This document shows positions 1 to 8,718 of a stretch of 44,559 nt of DNA, piece after piece. The notes under the pieces were generated by a model that ran no database searches, was not told the DNA's origin, and saw nothing but the letters and a program-made list of their open reading frames with translations. A program made the position numbers and the translations under genes. This DNA comes from Planctomycetaceae bacterium (GTDB taxonomy: Bacteria > Planctomycetota > Planctomycetia > Planctomycetales > Planctomycetaceae). The DNA lies in assembly GCA_021732845.1 (NCBI GenBank), contig JAKFUF010000053.1:1-44559 (forward strand). Reading direction: 5' to 3'. The number at the start of each line of letters is the position of its first letter. Within the stretch, counting starts at the first letter, position 1.

Positions 1-406
1 CACGGCAACCGATCAGTAGGGTGACGATGCGGGAGGGCGACGTTCCTGCTGAGCCACCGTACACTGGCACCCCGTCGTTGAAGCGGAACGGCGTTACGAC
101 CGGACAAAGAATGAAGCACGCTTCAAGTTGCTGACCGAAGGCCGGTCGTAGGCAACGAGAAGGGGAACCACGAATTTTCACGAATACGACGAATGTCACG
201 AATGGTAACGAGCAGGATTCCATCGCTCGCGAGGGCATGCCGGTTGACGATTCGTGAACATTCGTGGTTATTTTATGACCGTACGATTCCCGCACGGTCT
301 TGCCAGGACTGTCAACTTCACCACCAACTCTATTCGTAGTCCCTGATGGCCTTCACTGCTGGATCGGGAGTCACTTGTCACAGTTATTGTTGCTGCGATC
401 CTTAGC
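1..406. other. Gene-poor left edge with repeat fragments
   Basis: No convincing gene is visible. Bases 29-60 resemble one half of the palindromic REP-like element that starts GGGAGGGCGA and is common in planctomycete genomes; this is recalled, not searched. Bases 167-185 and 250-268 form an 18/19 inverted repeat built on ATTCGTGAA and TTCGTGG, a sequence that recurs at 1669. A short open frame ends with a stop near 150 but matches nothing I recognise. Confidence 0.4.
249..285 (+). repeat. 37-bp direct repeat, left copy
   Basis: This segment reads GATTCGTGAACATTCGTGG and then runs on to TTATGACCGTACG. It matches bases 1669-1705 at 35 of 37 positions. The two copies bracket the stem-loop repeat array, so the pair may be a recombination or insertion footprint. 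Confidence 0.8.
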
Positions 407-1657
407 ATCCGGTTCCCGAGCGTGCGCGATCGGCGCTTGTTCGCGAAGGCAGAACCGGGGCCTAACGGCCTCCGGCTGATTGGGTCTTCGCCCCAGGCGA
501 GCGGAGCGACGTCAGTCCCCCCGCGGGAGGGCTGTGGGGCGGTGGTCCTTCAAACAATCAGCCGGAACGCGTTAGCGTCCGGTTCCCGAACGTGTGCGAT
601 CGCCGCTTGTTCGCGAAGGCAGAACTTTCAAAAAATCAGCCGGAACGCGTCAGTGTCCGGTTCCCGAGCGTGCGCGATCAGCGCTTGTTCGCGAAGACAG
701 AACCGGGGCCTAACGGCCTCCGGCTGATTGGGTCTTCGCCCCAGGCGTGCGGAGCGACGTCAGTCCCCCCGCGGGAGGGCTGTAGGGGGTGGTCTTTCCA
801 AAAATCAGCCGGAACGCGTTAGCGTCCGGTTCCCGAGCGTGCACGATCGCCGCTTATTCGCGAAGGCAAAACCGGGGCCTAACGGCCTCCGGCTGATTGG
901 GTCTTCGCCCCAGGCGAGCGGAGCGACGTCAGTCCCCCCGCGGGAGGGCTGTGGGGCGGTGGTCTTGCAAAAAATCAGCCGGAACGCGTTAGCGTCCGGT
1001 TCCCGAACGTGTGCGATCGGCGCTTGTTCGCGAAGGCAGAACCGGGGCCTAACGGCCTCCGGCTGATTGGGGTCTTCGCCCCAGGCGTGCGGAGCGACGT
1101 CAGTCCCCCGACCCACCGCCAACAGTTCGACGCCGCAGGAGGGCTGTGGGGGCTTTCCAAAAATCAGCCGGAACGCGTTAGCGTCCGGTTCCCGAGCGTG
1201 CGCGATCGCCGCTTGTTCGCGAAGGCAAAACCGGGGCCTAACGGCCTCCGGCTGATTGGGTCTCCGCCCCAGGCGAGCGGAGCGACGTCAGTCCCCCGAC
1301 CCACCGCCAACAGTTCGACGCCGCAGGAGGGCTGTGGGGGGGCTTTCCAAAAATCAGCCGGAACGCGTTAGCGCGCGTTAGCGTCCGGTTCCCGAGCGTG
1401 CGCGATCGCCGCTTGTTCGCGAAGGCAGAACCGGGGCCTAACGGCCTCCGGCTGATTGGGTCTTCGCTCCAGGCGAGCGGAGCGACGTCAGTCCCCCGAC
1501 CCACCGCCAACAGTTCGACGCCGCAGGAGGGCTGTGGGGGGGCTTTCCAAAAATCAGCCGGAACGCGTTAGCGCGCGTTAGCGTCCGGTTCCCGACCATG
1601 CGCGATCGCCGCTTGTTCGCGAAGGCAAAACCGGGGCCTAACGGCCTCCGGCTGATT
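407..1657. repeat. Array of about eight stem-loop repeat units (period 170-200 bp)
   Basis: Each full unit opens with AATCAGCCGGAACGCGTTAG and closes with CCTAACGGCCTCCGGCTGAT; the outer 11 bases are perfectly complementary, so each unit can fold into a hairpin about 100 nt long. Left ends lie near 556, 633, 803, 973, 1162, 1352 and 1552. Right ends lie near 481, 729, 899, 1069, 1258, 1457 and 1657. The first unit lacks its left end and the second lacks its right end. Loops carry GCGATCGC and TTCGCGAA palindromes. Units are joined by spacers containing GAGCGGAGCGACGTCAGTCC. Early spacers are short (period about 170). Later ones carry an extra stretch with CCGCCAACAGTTCGACG (period 190-200), and the last two units also have a small GCGCGTTA duplication. 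Open frames across the array differ between copies and are not coding. Function unknown. Confidence 0.9.
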
Positions 1658-1668
1658 GAAATTCGTAA

Positions 1669-1705
1669 GATTCGTGAACATTCGTGGTGAATTTATGACC
1701 GTACG
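1669..1705 (+). repeat. 37-bp direct repeat, right copy
   Basis: Second copy of the repeat at 249-285 (two mismatches). It lies between the last hairpin unit and the IS110 transposase remnant, whose homology begins where the repeat ends. Confidence 0.8.
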
Positions 1706-2031
1706 GCCAGCACCAGGGACAGTTGAAGATCAGCAAGCGGGGTCCGTCACTGGCCAGGCGGTGGCTGTACTTCGCGGCCCTGCGTCTGGTTCAGGATCAG
1801 TCCATCAAGCCTTGGTTCGAGCAGAAGAAGACCCGCGATCAGAACCGTGGCGGCCGGGCGGTCGTGGCGGTGATGCGGAAGCTGGCTCTGGCTGTGCATG
1901 CCGTGGCAGCGAGTGACGTGGAGTTTGACCCCGCCCGGGTGTCTCCCGGCAAACACATCCCTCGAGAAGTCATCGCGGCATGCTTGAAGGAGGGGGGGAA
2001 ATCGTCAGGGCTGGAAGGCAGAGTCCTTTGA
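1702..2031 (+). pseudogene. IS110-family transposase, C-terminal remnant
   Basis: The frame reads GQLKISKRGPSLARRWLYF, then a Trp-Phe-containing helix, then AVVAVMRKLALAVHA. This is the signature of the C-terminal Transposase_20 domain of IS110/IS116/IS902 enzymes: the KRG-R-L segment and a closing V-A-MRKL helix. The N-terminal DEDD catalytic domain is absent. An in-frame stop lies just upstream at 1696, and upstream DNA is the direct repeat and hairpin array. The fragment is about 110 codons against roughly 330-400 for an intact IS110 transposase, so it cannot be active. The usable TTG at 1723 is probably not a real start. Confidence 0.8.
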
Positions 2032-2361
2032 CTCTCGGACGAGGGATGCCAAACTGCCAGTGAGGACTCCGAGGACGATGTTGGCGATCTTCCTGAACGC
2101 CAGCCGGTTGATGCACCGGATTGACCGCGTGTTCGGCGGAGTTCTCTGCGGAATCCTTACCAACTTGAAGTGGCTCAGCCGTTTGGTGACGCGAAATCCG
2201 CTCGATTGACGCCAACATTCGGACGCGTGAGAATTATCCAAGAAACGGAACAGCGATGATCCTCGCGGCAGGCAGAGCTGCCAGTTGTTGTCACTCGGTG
2301 GGCGATTGTCAGGGTCCGCAATCAGGGATCGGCGGCCGCCGTGCAGCCTGCGGGGAGTCCG
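2032..2361. other. Intergenic stretch, possible decayed coding sequence
   Basis: No gene is assigned. A plus-strand frame from ATG 2078 encodes about 43 residues ending in SRLVTRNPLD before a stop near 2210, and it stays open upstream into the end of the IS110 remnant. It looks like a leftover of a longer gene, but I cannot name the family. Confidence 0.3.
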
Positions 2362-4263
2362 ATGAACCGGCTGAAGATCCAGATTTTCCATAAGTCGGCA
2401 CTCCAGTACGACGATCTTGTCGAAGGCTGTTGCGAGCTGGGGCGGCAGGCCCGGCCTGACGAGCCGGTCTACCAGACCATTCCGATCCCCCCTTCAGCAC
2501 CGCGCGCGGCGGGGTCAGCCCTCGTCGACTGCCGGCTGGCGATCGCGCGGCTCGATGAAACCGGTGTCTCGCGGCGGCACATCAGCCTCGAGGAACTTCC
2601 GGACCGCCGCGTCCGGGTGACCAACATCAGCGAGAACAATGTCATCGTGCTGGCGGACCAGTCGACCCTGCTGGCCCGCGAGTCGATCGAACTGCCCGTG
2701 CCCGTGATCCTGCTGCTGAAGGACAAGCAGATTCAGGTCGATCTGTCCGAGCCGGAGGGGTTTCAAGAACTCCGCCGACTGAACACCCAGACGATGGTGC
2801 CGGGTGAACTGAGCATCTTCAACACCCGGCCTCTGGCCGCCACGGCTCAGGCCAAGTCGTTGCTGGAGATGATGCCCGAACATGGTGTGAATTCACTGGT
2901 CGACTGGCTGCAGTCGGTCACCGCCGTGCTGCAGGCCGCCACGGGCTCACATGACTTCTTCGACCGGGCCGCGGCGGCGATCGTCCAGCTCGTGGGCTTG
3001 GAGACCGGCGTGGTCGTCCTGTACGAAAACGGCGAGTGGCGGCCCAAATCCATCAGCAGTGGCTCAGCACCCGGGCAGAAGAATCTTGCCACCTGGCAGC
3101 CCAGCCGCAAGATCCTCAGCATCGTCCGCGCGGAGAAGCGAACCGTCTGGCAGGTTCCCCGCGAAATCAGCGATTCGGCTCCCAGCCTGGTGGGAATCTC
3201 CGCGGTGGTCGCCGCCCCGATTCTCGACCGCAACGGAGCTGTCATCGGCGCGTTGTATGGCGACCGGCACGCCATGACCGGCAGCGGGGACGGCGGCATC
3301 TCCCGTGTCGAAGCGATGCTGGTGGAAACTCTGGCCTACAGTGTGGCCACCGGCCTGGCCCGCGTGGAACAGGAAGAACACCTCGCCCGGCAGCGGGTGC
3401 AGTTCGAGCAGTTTTTCACCCGCGAACTGGCCGATTATCTGGCCTCCGATCCCACGGCGCTGGAAGGCCGCGAGGCCGAGGTCTCGCTGATGTTCTGCGA
3501 CATGCGTGGCTTCAGCCGGATTTCGCACGCGATCGGACCGAACCAGACCTTCAACATGATCAGCGATGTCATGAACCTGCTCTCCGACTGTGTGCGGAAG
3601 CATCATGGCGTGCTGGTCGACTTCATCGGCGATGAAATGTTCGCCATGTGGGGCGCGCCGCTGCCGCAGCCCGAGCATGCCCGGCTGTGCTGTCGCGCGG
3701 CGATGGAGATGATCGTCCGCCTGCCGGAGGCAACGCATGCCTGGCAGAACGTGGTTCGCGAGCCGATCAAACTGGGGATCGGCATCAATTCCGGCAAGGC
3801 CTGGGTCGGCAATACCGGGTCCACCCACAAGTTCAAGTACGGGCCGCTGGGAAGTACGGTGAACGCGGCCAGCCGGGTGCAGGGAGCCACGCGGTTTTTG
3901 CGCAGCGACATCTGCATCACGGGCAACACGCTGGCCCTGCTGGCCGACCGCGAGGGCGGCAGCAGCGAATTCCCCGTGCGGCGGCTGTGCCGCGGCCGGC
4001 TGCTGAACATCCCGGATCCCTTCGACATTTATGAACTGCAGCCGGCAGCCACGGACGATTGGCGCGAAGTGACCAAGATCTACGAAGAGGCCCTGGAAAA
4101 CTTCGAGGCGGAGCGCTTCCGGCTGGCCTCGCGGCTGATCGGCAAGGTGCTCTCACAGTCGAACGACGATGGCCCATCGCTCGTGTTGCTCTCACGCGCC
4201 GTGGAGTGCTGGGAAACGCCGCCCAATCCATTCAGCCCGGTGTGGAACCTGCCCGCCAAGTGA
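2362..4263 (+). CDS. FHA-GAF-class III adenylate/guanylate cyclase
   Basis: Predicted 633-residue cytoplasmic signalling protein. An N-terminal FHA-like domain (about residues 25-120, with SRRHIS and an N-I-S-x-N-N turn) would bind phosphothreonine peptides. A GAF domain follows (about 180-335). The C-terminal class III nucleotide cyclase domain (about 365-550) has both metal-binding aspartates, D380 in MFCDMRGFS and D424 in FIGDEMFAMWG, plus the VNAASR motif supplying the Asn and Arg that stabilise the transition state. It should therefore be catalytically competent, making cAMP or cGMP; substrate choice cannot be decided. A tail of about 80 residues follows. No membrane segment is seen. ATG 2362 is preferred over the in-frame GTG at 2341 because homology-like sequence begins at MNRLKIQIF. 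The next gene is a Ser/Thr kinase on the same strand, which suits a phospho-dependent FHA input. Confidence 0.9.
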   Translation: MNRLKIQIFHKSALQYDDLVEGCCELGRQARPDEPVYQTIPIPPSAPRAAGSALVDCRLAIARLDETGVSRRHISLEELPDRRVRVTNISENNVIVLADQSTLLARESIELPVPVILLLKDKQIQVDLSEPEGFQELRRLNTQTMVPGELSIFNTRPLAATAQAKSLLEMMPEHGVNSLVDWLQSVTAVLQAATGSHDFFDRAAAAIVQLVGLETGVVVLYENGEWRPKSISSGSAPGQKNLATWQPSRKILSIVRAEKRTVWQVPREISDSAPSLVGISAVVAAPILDRNGAVIGALYGDRHAMTGSGDGGISRVEAMLVETLAYSVATGLARVEQEEHLARQRVQFEQFFTRELADYLASDPTALEGREAEVSLMFCDMRGFSRISHAIGPNQTFNMISDVMNLLSDCVRKHHGVLVDFIGDEMFAMWGAPLPQPEHARLCCRAAMEMIVRLPEATHAWQNVVREPIKLGIGINSGKAWVGNTGSTHKFKYGPLGSTVNAASRVQGATRFLRSDICITGNTLALLADREGGSSEFPVRRLCRGRLLNIPDPFDIYELQPAATDDWREVTKIYEEALENFEAERFRLASRLIGKVLSQSNDDGPSLVLLSRAVECWETPPNPFSPVWNLPAK

Positions 4264-4413
4264 GCGCCGGCGACAGGATAAAGGGCATGGGCCGATTGGC
4301 ATTGCGTGATTCCAGCGACCCGGAGTTCATCTTGGAGTAAACTTTGCGGGCGGCACGATGAGGGGCCGGGGCCGGGAGAACGGCAATTGAGGTCCGAACT
4401 GGGGGGGCACGCG

Positions 4414-7400
4414 GTGACTGACGAACAAGATCAAACCCTGAAGGTCGTCCCCGACTCGAAGCTGACCTCCGCCGAGACGCCGGCGACGCGGCCGCTCGAT
4501 GTCACCGCGGTCCTGCCTTCCTCGGCTTCCGCGCTCGGCCAGCAGCACTCTGCCTCCACGCCCACCGACCGGACGGCGGTTCAACCGCCGGCCGACTTGG
4601 ACGCCACGATTCTGGCAGTGCATGGTCAGGCAGGGTCTCCCGGTGTCACGCTCATGCCTCCGGGCGAGCGTCACCCGGCGGGGCCGACCTCGCGGTATCG
4701 GGTGCTGAGGCTGCACGCGAAGGGCGGTCTGGGACAGGTCTCGGTGGCGCTGGATCTGGAACTGGGACGTGAAGTCGCGCTCAAGGAAATTCAGGGACCC
4801 TACGCCGACGATGAAGAAGCCCGGGCGCGATTCGTCCGCGAAGCCGAGATCACCGGCCGCCTGGAACATCCGGGGATCGTGCCGGTCTATGGCCTTGGGG
4901 CGGGTGCCGGCGGCAGCCCGTACTACGCCATGCAGTTCATCCGTGGGCGAAGCCTGAAGGAGGCCCTGGACGAATTCCACGAGCAGCCGGCGACGGGTCG
5001 GACCACGGCCCCGGCCAGGCGGCATGATTCCGCCAAGGCCGTCAAATTGCGGGAGCTGCTCCGCGCATTCGTCGCAGTCTGCCTGGCGATGGAGTATGCC
5101 CACCGCCGGGGGATCATTCATCGCGACTTGAAGCCGGGCAACGTCATGCTTGGCGAATACGGGGAAACACTGGTTGTGGACTGGGGGCTGGCGAAACCGG
5201 TCACCCAGACAGAACTGTTTTCCCCCGGAAAGCTGACCGTGGCCGACGCCCCCTTGAGCAACCCGCTCACGGATTCCGGACTGAACACGCAGGATGGCTC
5301 GTCGCTGGGCACACCGCAATACATGAGCGCTGAACAGGCCGCCGGCCGGATGTCGGAGGTGGGACCGCTGAGTGACGTGTACAGCCTGGGTGCGACCCTG
5401 TACCAGGTGCTGACCGGCCGCGCGCCCTTTACCGGCAAGACGATGCTCGAACTGCTCCGACAGGTCGAGCACGGCGAGTTCCCCACGCCCCGCAGCGTCC
5501 GGCCGGACATTCACCCGGCGCTGGAGGCCATCTGCCTCAAGGCGATGGCGCTGAAGCCGGCTGACAGATACCCTTCGGCGAAGGCCCTGGCGACGGATCT
5601 GGAACACTGGATGGCGGATGAGCCGGTCTCGGCCTTTCAGGACGGCTTTGTGGAACGCAGCCTCCGCTGGTTCCGCCGGCATCGGGCCTGGGCCTGGGGC
5701 GTGATGACCACGCTCCCGGTGGTGATGCTGGTGGTCTTTGGGGCGATGATTCTTATCGAAGGCGCACGGCGGCAGGAACATGCCGCGCGGACGAAGGCGG
5801 TTGACCTGTGGACCAAGGCGGTGGCTGCCAAGGAGGCGGAGGAGAAACAACGCCAAGTGGCCGAGGAGAATCACAAACGGGCTCAACGGGAAGAGCAACG
5901 GGCGGTTGAGAATTTGCGGCACGCGACCATCGCGGAGCAGGTCGCCAGGCAGGAGAAGGAAAAGGCCACGGCCGAGCAGAAGAAGGCCATGGCCGCCGCG
6001 CTGGAGTCCCGGCGGACGCTGGCCACGCTGCTCCTTTCGAATGGGCAGAATCTGCAGAACGATGGCGACATCCCCGCCGCCGCCGTGTGGTACAGCCGGG
6101 CGCTGCCACTGATGTCCAGCGAAAGTCCCCTCGCCGAAGAGCTTCATCGCCGTCGCCTGGGGCTGCTGCTGCGGCAGTTTCCGCGCCCCGTCAACTCGTG
6201 GATTCTTCCTGCAAAATCGCGGCGGCTGCTCTTTCGACAGGTGTTGAGTTCCGATTCTCGCAAGGTGGCATTCTTCGGAGCTTCGTCGGACGTGCTGGTC
6301 GTCGACTCGTCCACGGGCCAAGAACTCTGGCCGCCCCTGCAGCACGCCGGCCTGGTCAGTTGGGTGGGCTTCTCCGACGACAATCGGCACCTGCTGACCG
6401 TCTGCCCGCCGCGTCAGGTGCGGGTCTGGGATGCCACGACGGGCCAGCCAGTAACTCCTGTCATTGAGACCGCGAAGAATCTGACGTACGCCGGGTTTGG
6501 CCCGGTGGGCAAGGCCGAGTTGAGCCACGATCGACAATCGCTGCTGGTCACCAGTGAGAACGGCCCTGAATTTGGTGTGGAATTCTTTGATGTCAGCACC
6601 GGAAAGGGTCGGTTTCCGCCACTCTCCAAGACGGAAAAAATTGTTGCCGCCCATTTTTCCGGCGACGGCCAGCGGTTCATCATCGGCACCGAGTCGGGTG
6701 TGCAGTGGCACGAAGCCGCCGAGGGGAAGCCGGTCGGCGAACCCTGGCCCGAACCGGGACTCTGGTCCGCCCGCTTCAGCCCGGATGGACGGTGGCTCAT
6801 CACCACCAGCGGCATGGGGGGGGCCAGCCTCTGGGATGCAGCCACTGGCAAAGCGGTGGCCACACTGGTGTCGCACCGGGGACCAGTCACCGACGCGGTC
6901 TTCTCCCCCGATTCCTCGCGGGTCATCACGCTGCACGGCGATCAGATGTCGATGCTGTGGGAGGTCCCCAGCGGGAAGGCCGTGGGGCTGCCGATGGAAC
7001 ATCTCCACCGTCCCATTGAAGCGGTGTTTCGGGAAGATGGCAGACAGGTGGTGACGATCACGCTGGAGGACACCCTGCGTGTCTGGGACACGCACGATGT
7101 GCGGCAGGTGATGCCCAAGATCAGGATTGGTTCGGTGTTCACCTCCGGATTTCTGGGTGATCAAGTTCTGGTCGTCGGCGAGGGCCGGGGCAGGGCTTGG
7201 GATCTGGCACGTTCGGCCGATCCGGGAACGGTTCGTGTCGGTGCGGCGGACAAGATCTCGCACCTGGCATTTTCCAAGAACGGCTTCCTCATTGCCGCCG
7301 GAGGCAACCGGGTGTGGTGCCTCCAGACCGACGGAACGGTCCTCTGGGGGCCGGTCGAACTCAATGGCTCAACCCCGGAGGCGGCACTGCAATCTCTGGC

Positions 7401-8427
7401 CGTCTCCGAGAACGGCATGTGGCTCGCCACGGCCACCGATGCCAAGACCGCTCAACTCTGGAACGTGGCGGACGGCAAGCCACTCGCGCCGCTGCCCGAC
7501 CATCAGGGTTCCACCACGGTCGTGGCTTTCGACCGGCAAAACCAGCGGCTGGCGACTGGCAGCGAAGACCAGACGGTGCAGATCTCTGATCTGGCAACCG
7601 GCAAGGTCGTCGGCAAGCCACTCCAGCATGCGAGCCGTGTTCGCGCCATCGAATTCAGTCCCGACGGAAAAATGCTGATAACAGGCTGCGATGACGGGAC
7701 CTTCCGTCTGTGGAATCCGCAGACCAGTGAGCCATTGGCAGACCCTGTCGCCCCCCGCACGCCGGGGCAGCCCCTGACGCAGGTTCGATTCCATCCCAAT
7801 GGACTGGCCCTGCTGGTGGGCGGCAATGCGGGGGACCTGTACTTGCGGGCTCCTATCCACGAGCCTGGAGGGAAAACCGCCCCCCTGCAGCGGTTTACCT
7901 ACAACGGACCAATCACCCAGGCGGAGTTTTCGCCGGATGGCCGGCTGATTCTGGCTGCGGGCTATGCCAATTTGGTCAAACTTTGGGACTGGGCGCAGGA
8001 GAAGGGTCCAGCCACGAATCTTCCCGCCGGTTTCATGTCCTTCCAAGCCCGTTTTCACCCGGGATCGCAAATGCTGGCGACCGGTGCCATCAAGGAGGTT
8101 CGGCTGTGGGAATCCATGACGGGGCGGATGCTGGGACCGATGTTGTGGCACAAAGCCCGGGCTCTCGCCTTCAGCCCCGATGGCCGGTGGCTGGCAACCG
8201 TCGATGATCAGATTCGGCTTTGGGACTTGGCACCAGAAGCGCGGACACCGGAAGATGTTGAACTGCTTGTGCAACTGCTGTCCGGGCGCAAACTTGACGA
8301 CCGTGGAAACCTGCAGTATTTGTCCTCGGACAAGCTGCAGACGATGTTCGACACGGTGTCGAAGACCTGGCCAGAAGAAACGCGTCCCGCCTCAGGGAAA
8401 GTTGTCGAACTGCCCAACGGTAAGTGA
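4414..8427 (+). CDS. Transmembrane Ser/Thr protein kinase with WD40 repeat domain
   Basis: Predicted 1337-residue membrane kinase. The kinase domain spans about residues 95-375: glycine loop KGGLGQV, ATP-anchoring K124 in VALKEI, catalytic HRDLKPGN with D238, DWG at 256 in place of DFG, and activation segment GTPQYMSAEQA. DWG is common in bacterial kinases of this architecture and does not imply loss of activity. One transmembrane helix lies near 430-450, followed by a charged coiled coil (about 455-530) and then about ten or more WD40 blades (about 600-1270) with repeated FSPDGRWL...LWD motifs. The WD40 region would be outside the cytoplasmic membrane. The start is uncertain: GTG 4414 follows a G-rich stretch, and the frame is also open from GTG 4306 and TTG 4387. 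It lies 150 bp after the FHA-cyclase gene, same strand. Confidence 0.92.
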   Translation: MTDEQDQTLKVVPDSKLTSAETPATRPLDVTAVLPSSASALGQQHSASTPTDRTAVQPPADLDATILAVHGQAGSPGVTLMPPGERHPAGPTSRYRVLRLHAKGGLGQVSVALDLELGREVALKEIQGPYADDEEARARFVREAEITGRLEHPGIVPVYGLGAGAGGSPYYAMQFIRGRSLKEALDEFHEQPATGRTTAPARRHDSAKAVKLRELLRAFVAVCLAMEYAHRRGIIHRDLKPGNVMLGEYGETLVVDWGLAKPVTQTELFSPGKLTVADAPLSNPLTDSGLNTQDGSSLGTPQYMSAEQAAGRMSEVGPLSDVYSLGATLYQVLTGRAPFTGKTMLELLRQVEHGEFPTPRSVRPDIHPALEAICLKAMALKPADRYPSAKALATDLEHWMADEPVSAFQDGFVERSLRWFRRHRAWAWGVMTTLPVVMLVVFGAMILIEGARRQEHAARTKAVDLWTKAVAAKEAEEKQRQVAEENHKRAQREEQRAVENLRHATIAEQVARQEKEKATAEQKKAMAAALESRRTLATLLLSNGQNLQNDGDIPAAAVWYSRALPLMSSESPLAEELHRRRLGLLLRQFPRPVNSWILPAKSRRLLFRQVLSSDSRKVAFFGASSDVLVVDSSTGQELWPPLQHAGLVSWVGFSDDNRHLLTVCPPRQVRVWDATTGQPVTPVIETAKNLTYAGFGPVGKAELSHDRQSLLVTSENGPEFGVEFFDVSTGKGRFPPLSKTEKIVAAHFSGDGQRFIIGTESGVQWHEAAEGKPVGEPWPEPGLWSARFSPDGRWLITTSGMGGASLWDAATGKAVATLVSHRGPVTDAVFSPDSSRVITLHGDQMSMLWEVPSGKAVGLPMEHLHRPIEAVFREDGRQVVTITLEDTLRVWDTHDVRQVMPKIRIGSVFTSGFLGDQVLVVGEGRGRAWDLARSADPGTVRVGAADKISHLAFSKNGFLIAAGGNRVWCLQTDGTVLWGPVELNGSTPEAALQSLAVSENGMWLATATDAKTAQLWNVADGKPLAPLPDHQGSTTVVAFDRQNQRLATGSEDQTVQISDLATGKVVGKPLQHASRVRAIEFSPDGKMLITGCDDGTFRLWNPQTSEPLADPVAPRTPGQPLTQVRFHPNGLALLVGGNAGDLYLRAPIHEPGGKTAPLQRFTYNGPITQAEFSPDGRLILAAGYANLVKLWDWAQEKGPATNLPAGFMSFQARFHPGSQMLATGAIKEVRLWESMTGRMLGPMLWHKARALAFSPDGRWLATVDDQIRLWDLAPEARTPEDVELLVQLLSGRKLDDRGNLQYLSSDKLQTMFDTVSKTWPEETRPASGKVVELPNGK

Positions 8428-8718
8428 AGGATGGAGCAGATCGTTGGACAGCAATCGTTCCCTAAAGAACGTCGGTCTCTGTTCGCACTGGGAGACAAGC
8501 CGCCTCTCCCGACCGTTCTCAAACCTTGACGTCCAGAGTGGTTTCTTGGGGCGAACCGCACCCTGCTGACAGAAATCCGCGTCCGGCTTGGAACGCGCAG
8601 TGGCTAAAGATATGCTGAAGGCGTCGAAGCGATTCCCTCATTTCAGGCTTCATGCCACTCCGCGTCCGGGTGGGCTGACCTTCGAATTCCACCAGTCACT
8701 GTTCTGGAGACCCTAGGC
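8428..8718. other. Intergenic region, nothing recognised
   Basis: About 290 bp between the kinase stop and the next start. No repeat, RNA gene or clear terminator was seen. A GGAGACC lies just upstream of the ATG at 8719 and can serve as its ribosome binding site. Confidence 0.5.

Noticed and set aside
422-1510. Arg/Ser-rich reading frames across the hairpin array
   Set aside because: They change frame from copy to copy, exist on both strands, and lack ribosome binding sites and family signatures. They are by-products of the repeat.
407-1657. CRISPR array
   Set aside because: The period is 170-200 bp, the spacers are themselves conserved, and units are palindromic over about 100 bp. No cas genes are present.
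2078-2212. Short basic peptide as a real gene
   Set aside because: The frame continues upstream without a start signal and stops after 43 codons. It looks like debris near the IS110 remnant.
5179-5187. Inactive pseudokinase because of DWG instead of DFG
   Set aside because: The catalytic Asp, ATP lysine and metal Asp are all intact, and DWG is frequent in active bacterial kinases with this domain layout.
4327-7263. 978-codon minus-strand open frame opposite the kinase gene
   Set aside because: It lies antisense to a clear kinase-WD40 gene and shows no domain. Long antisense frames are expected at this GC content.
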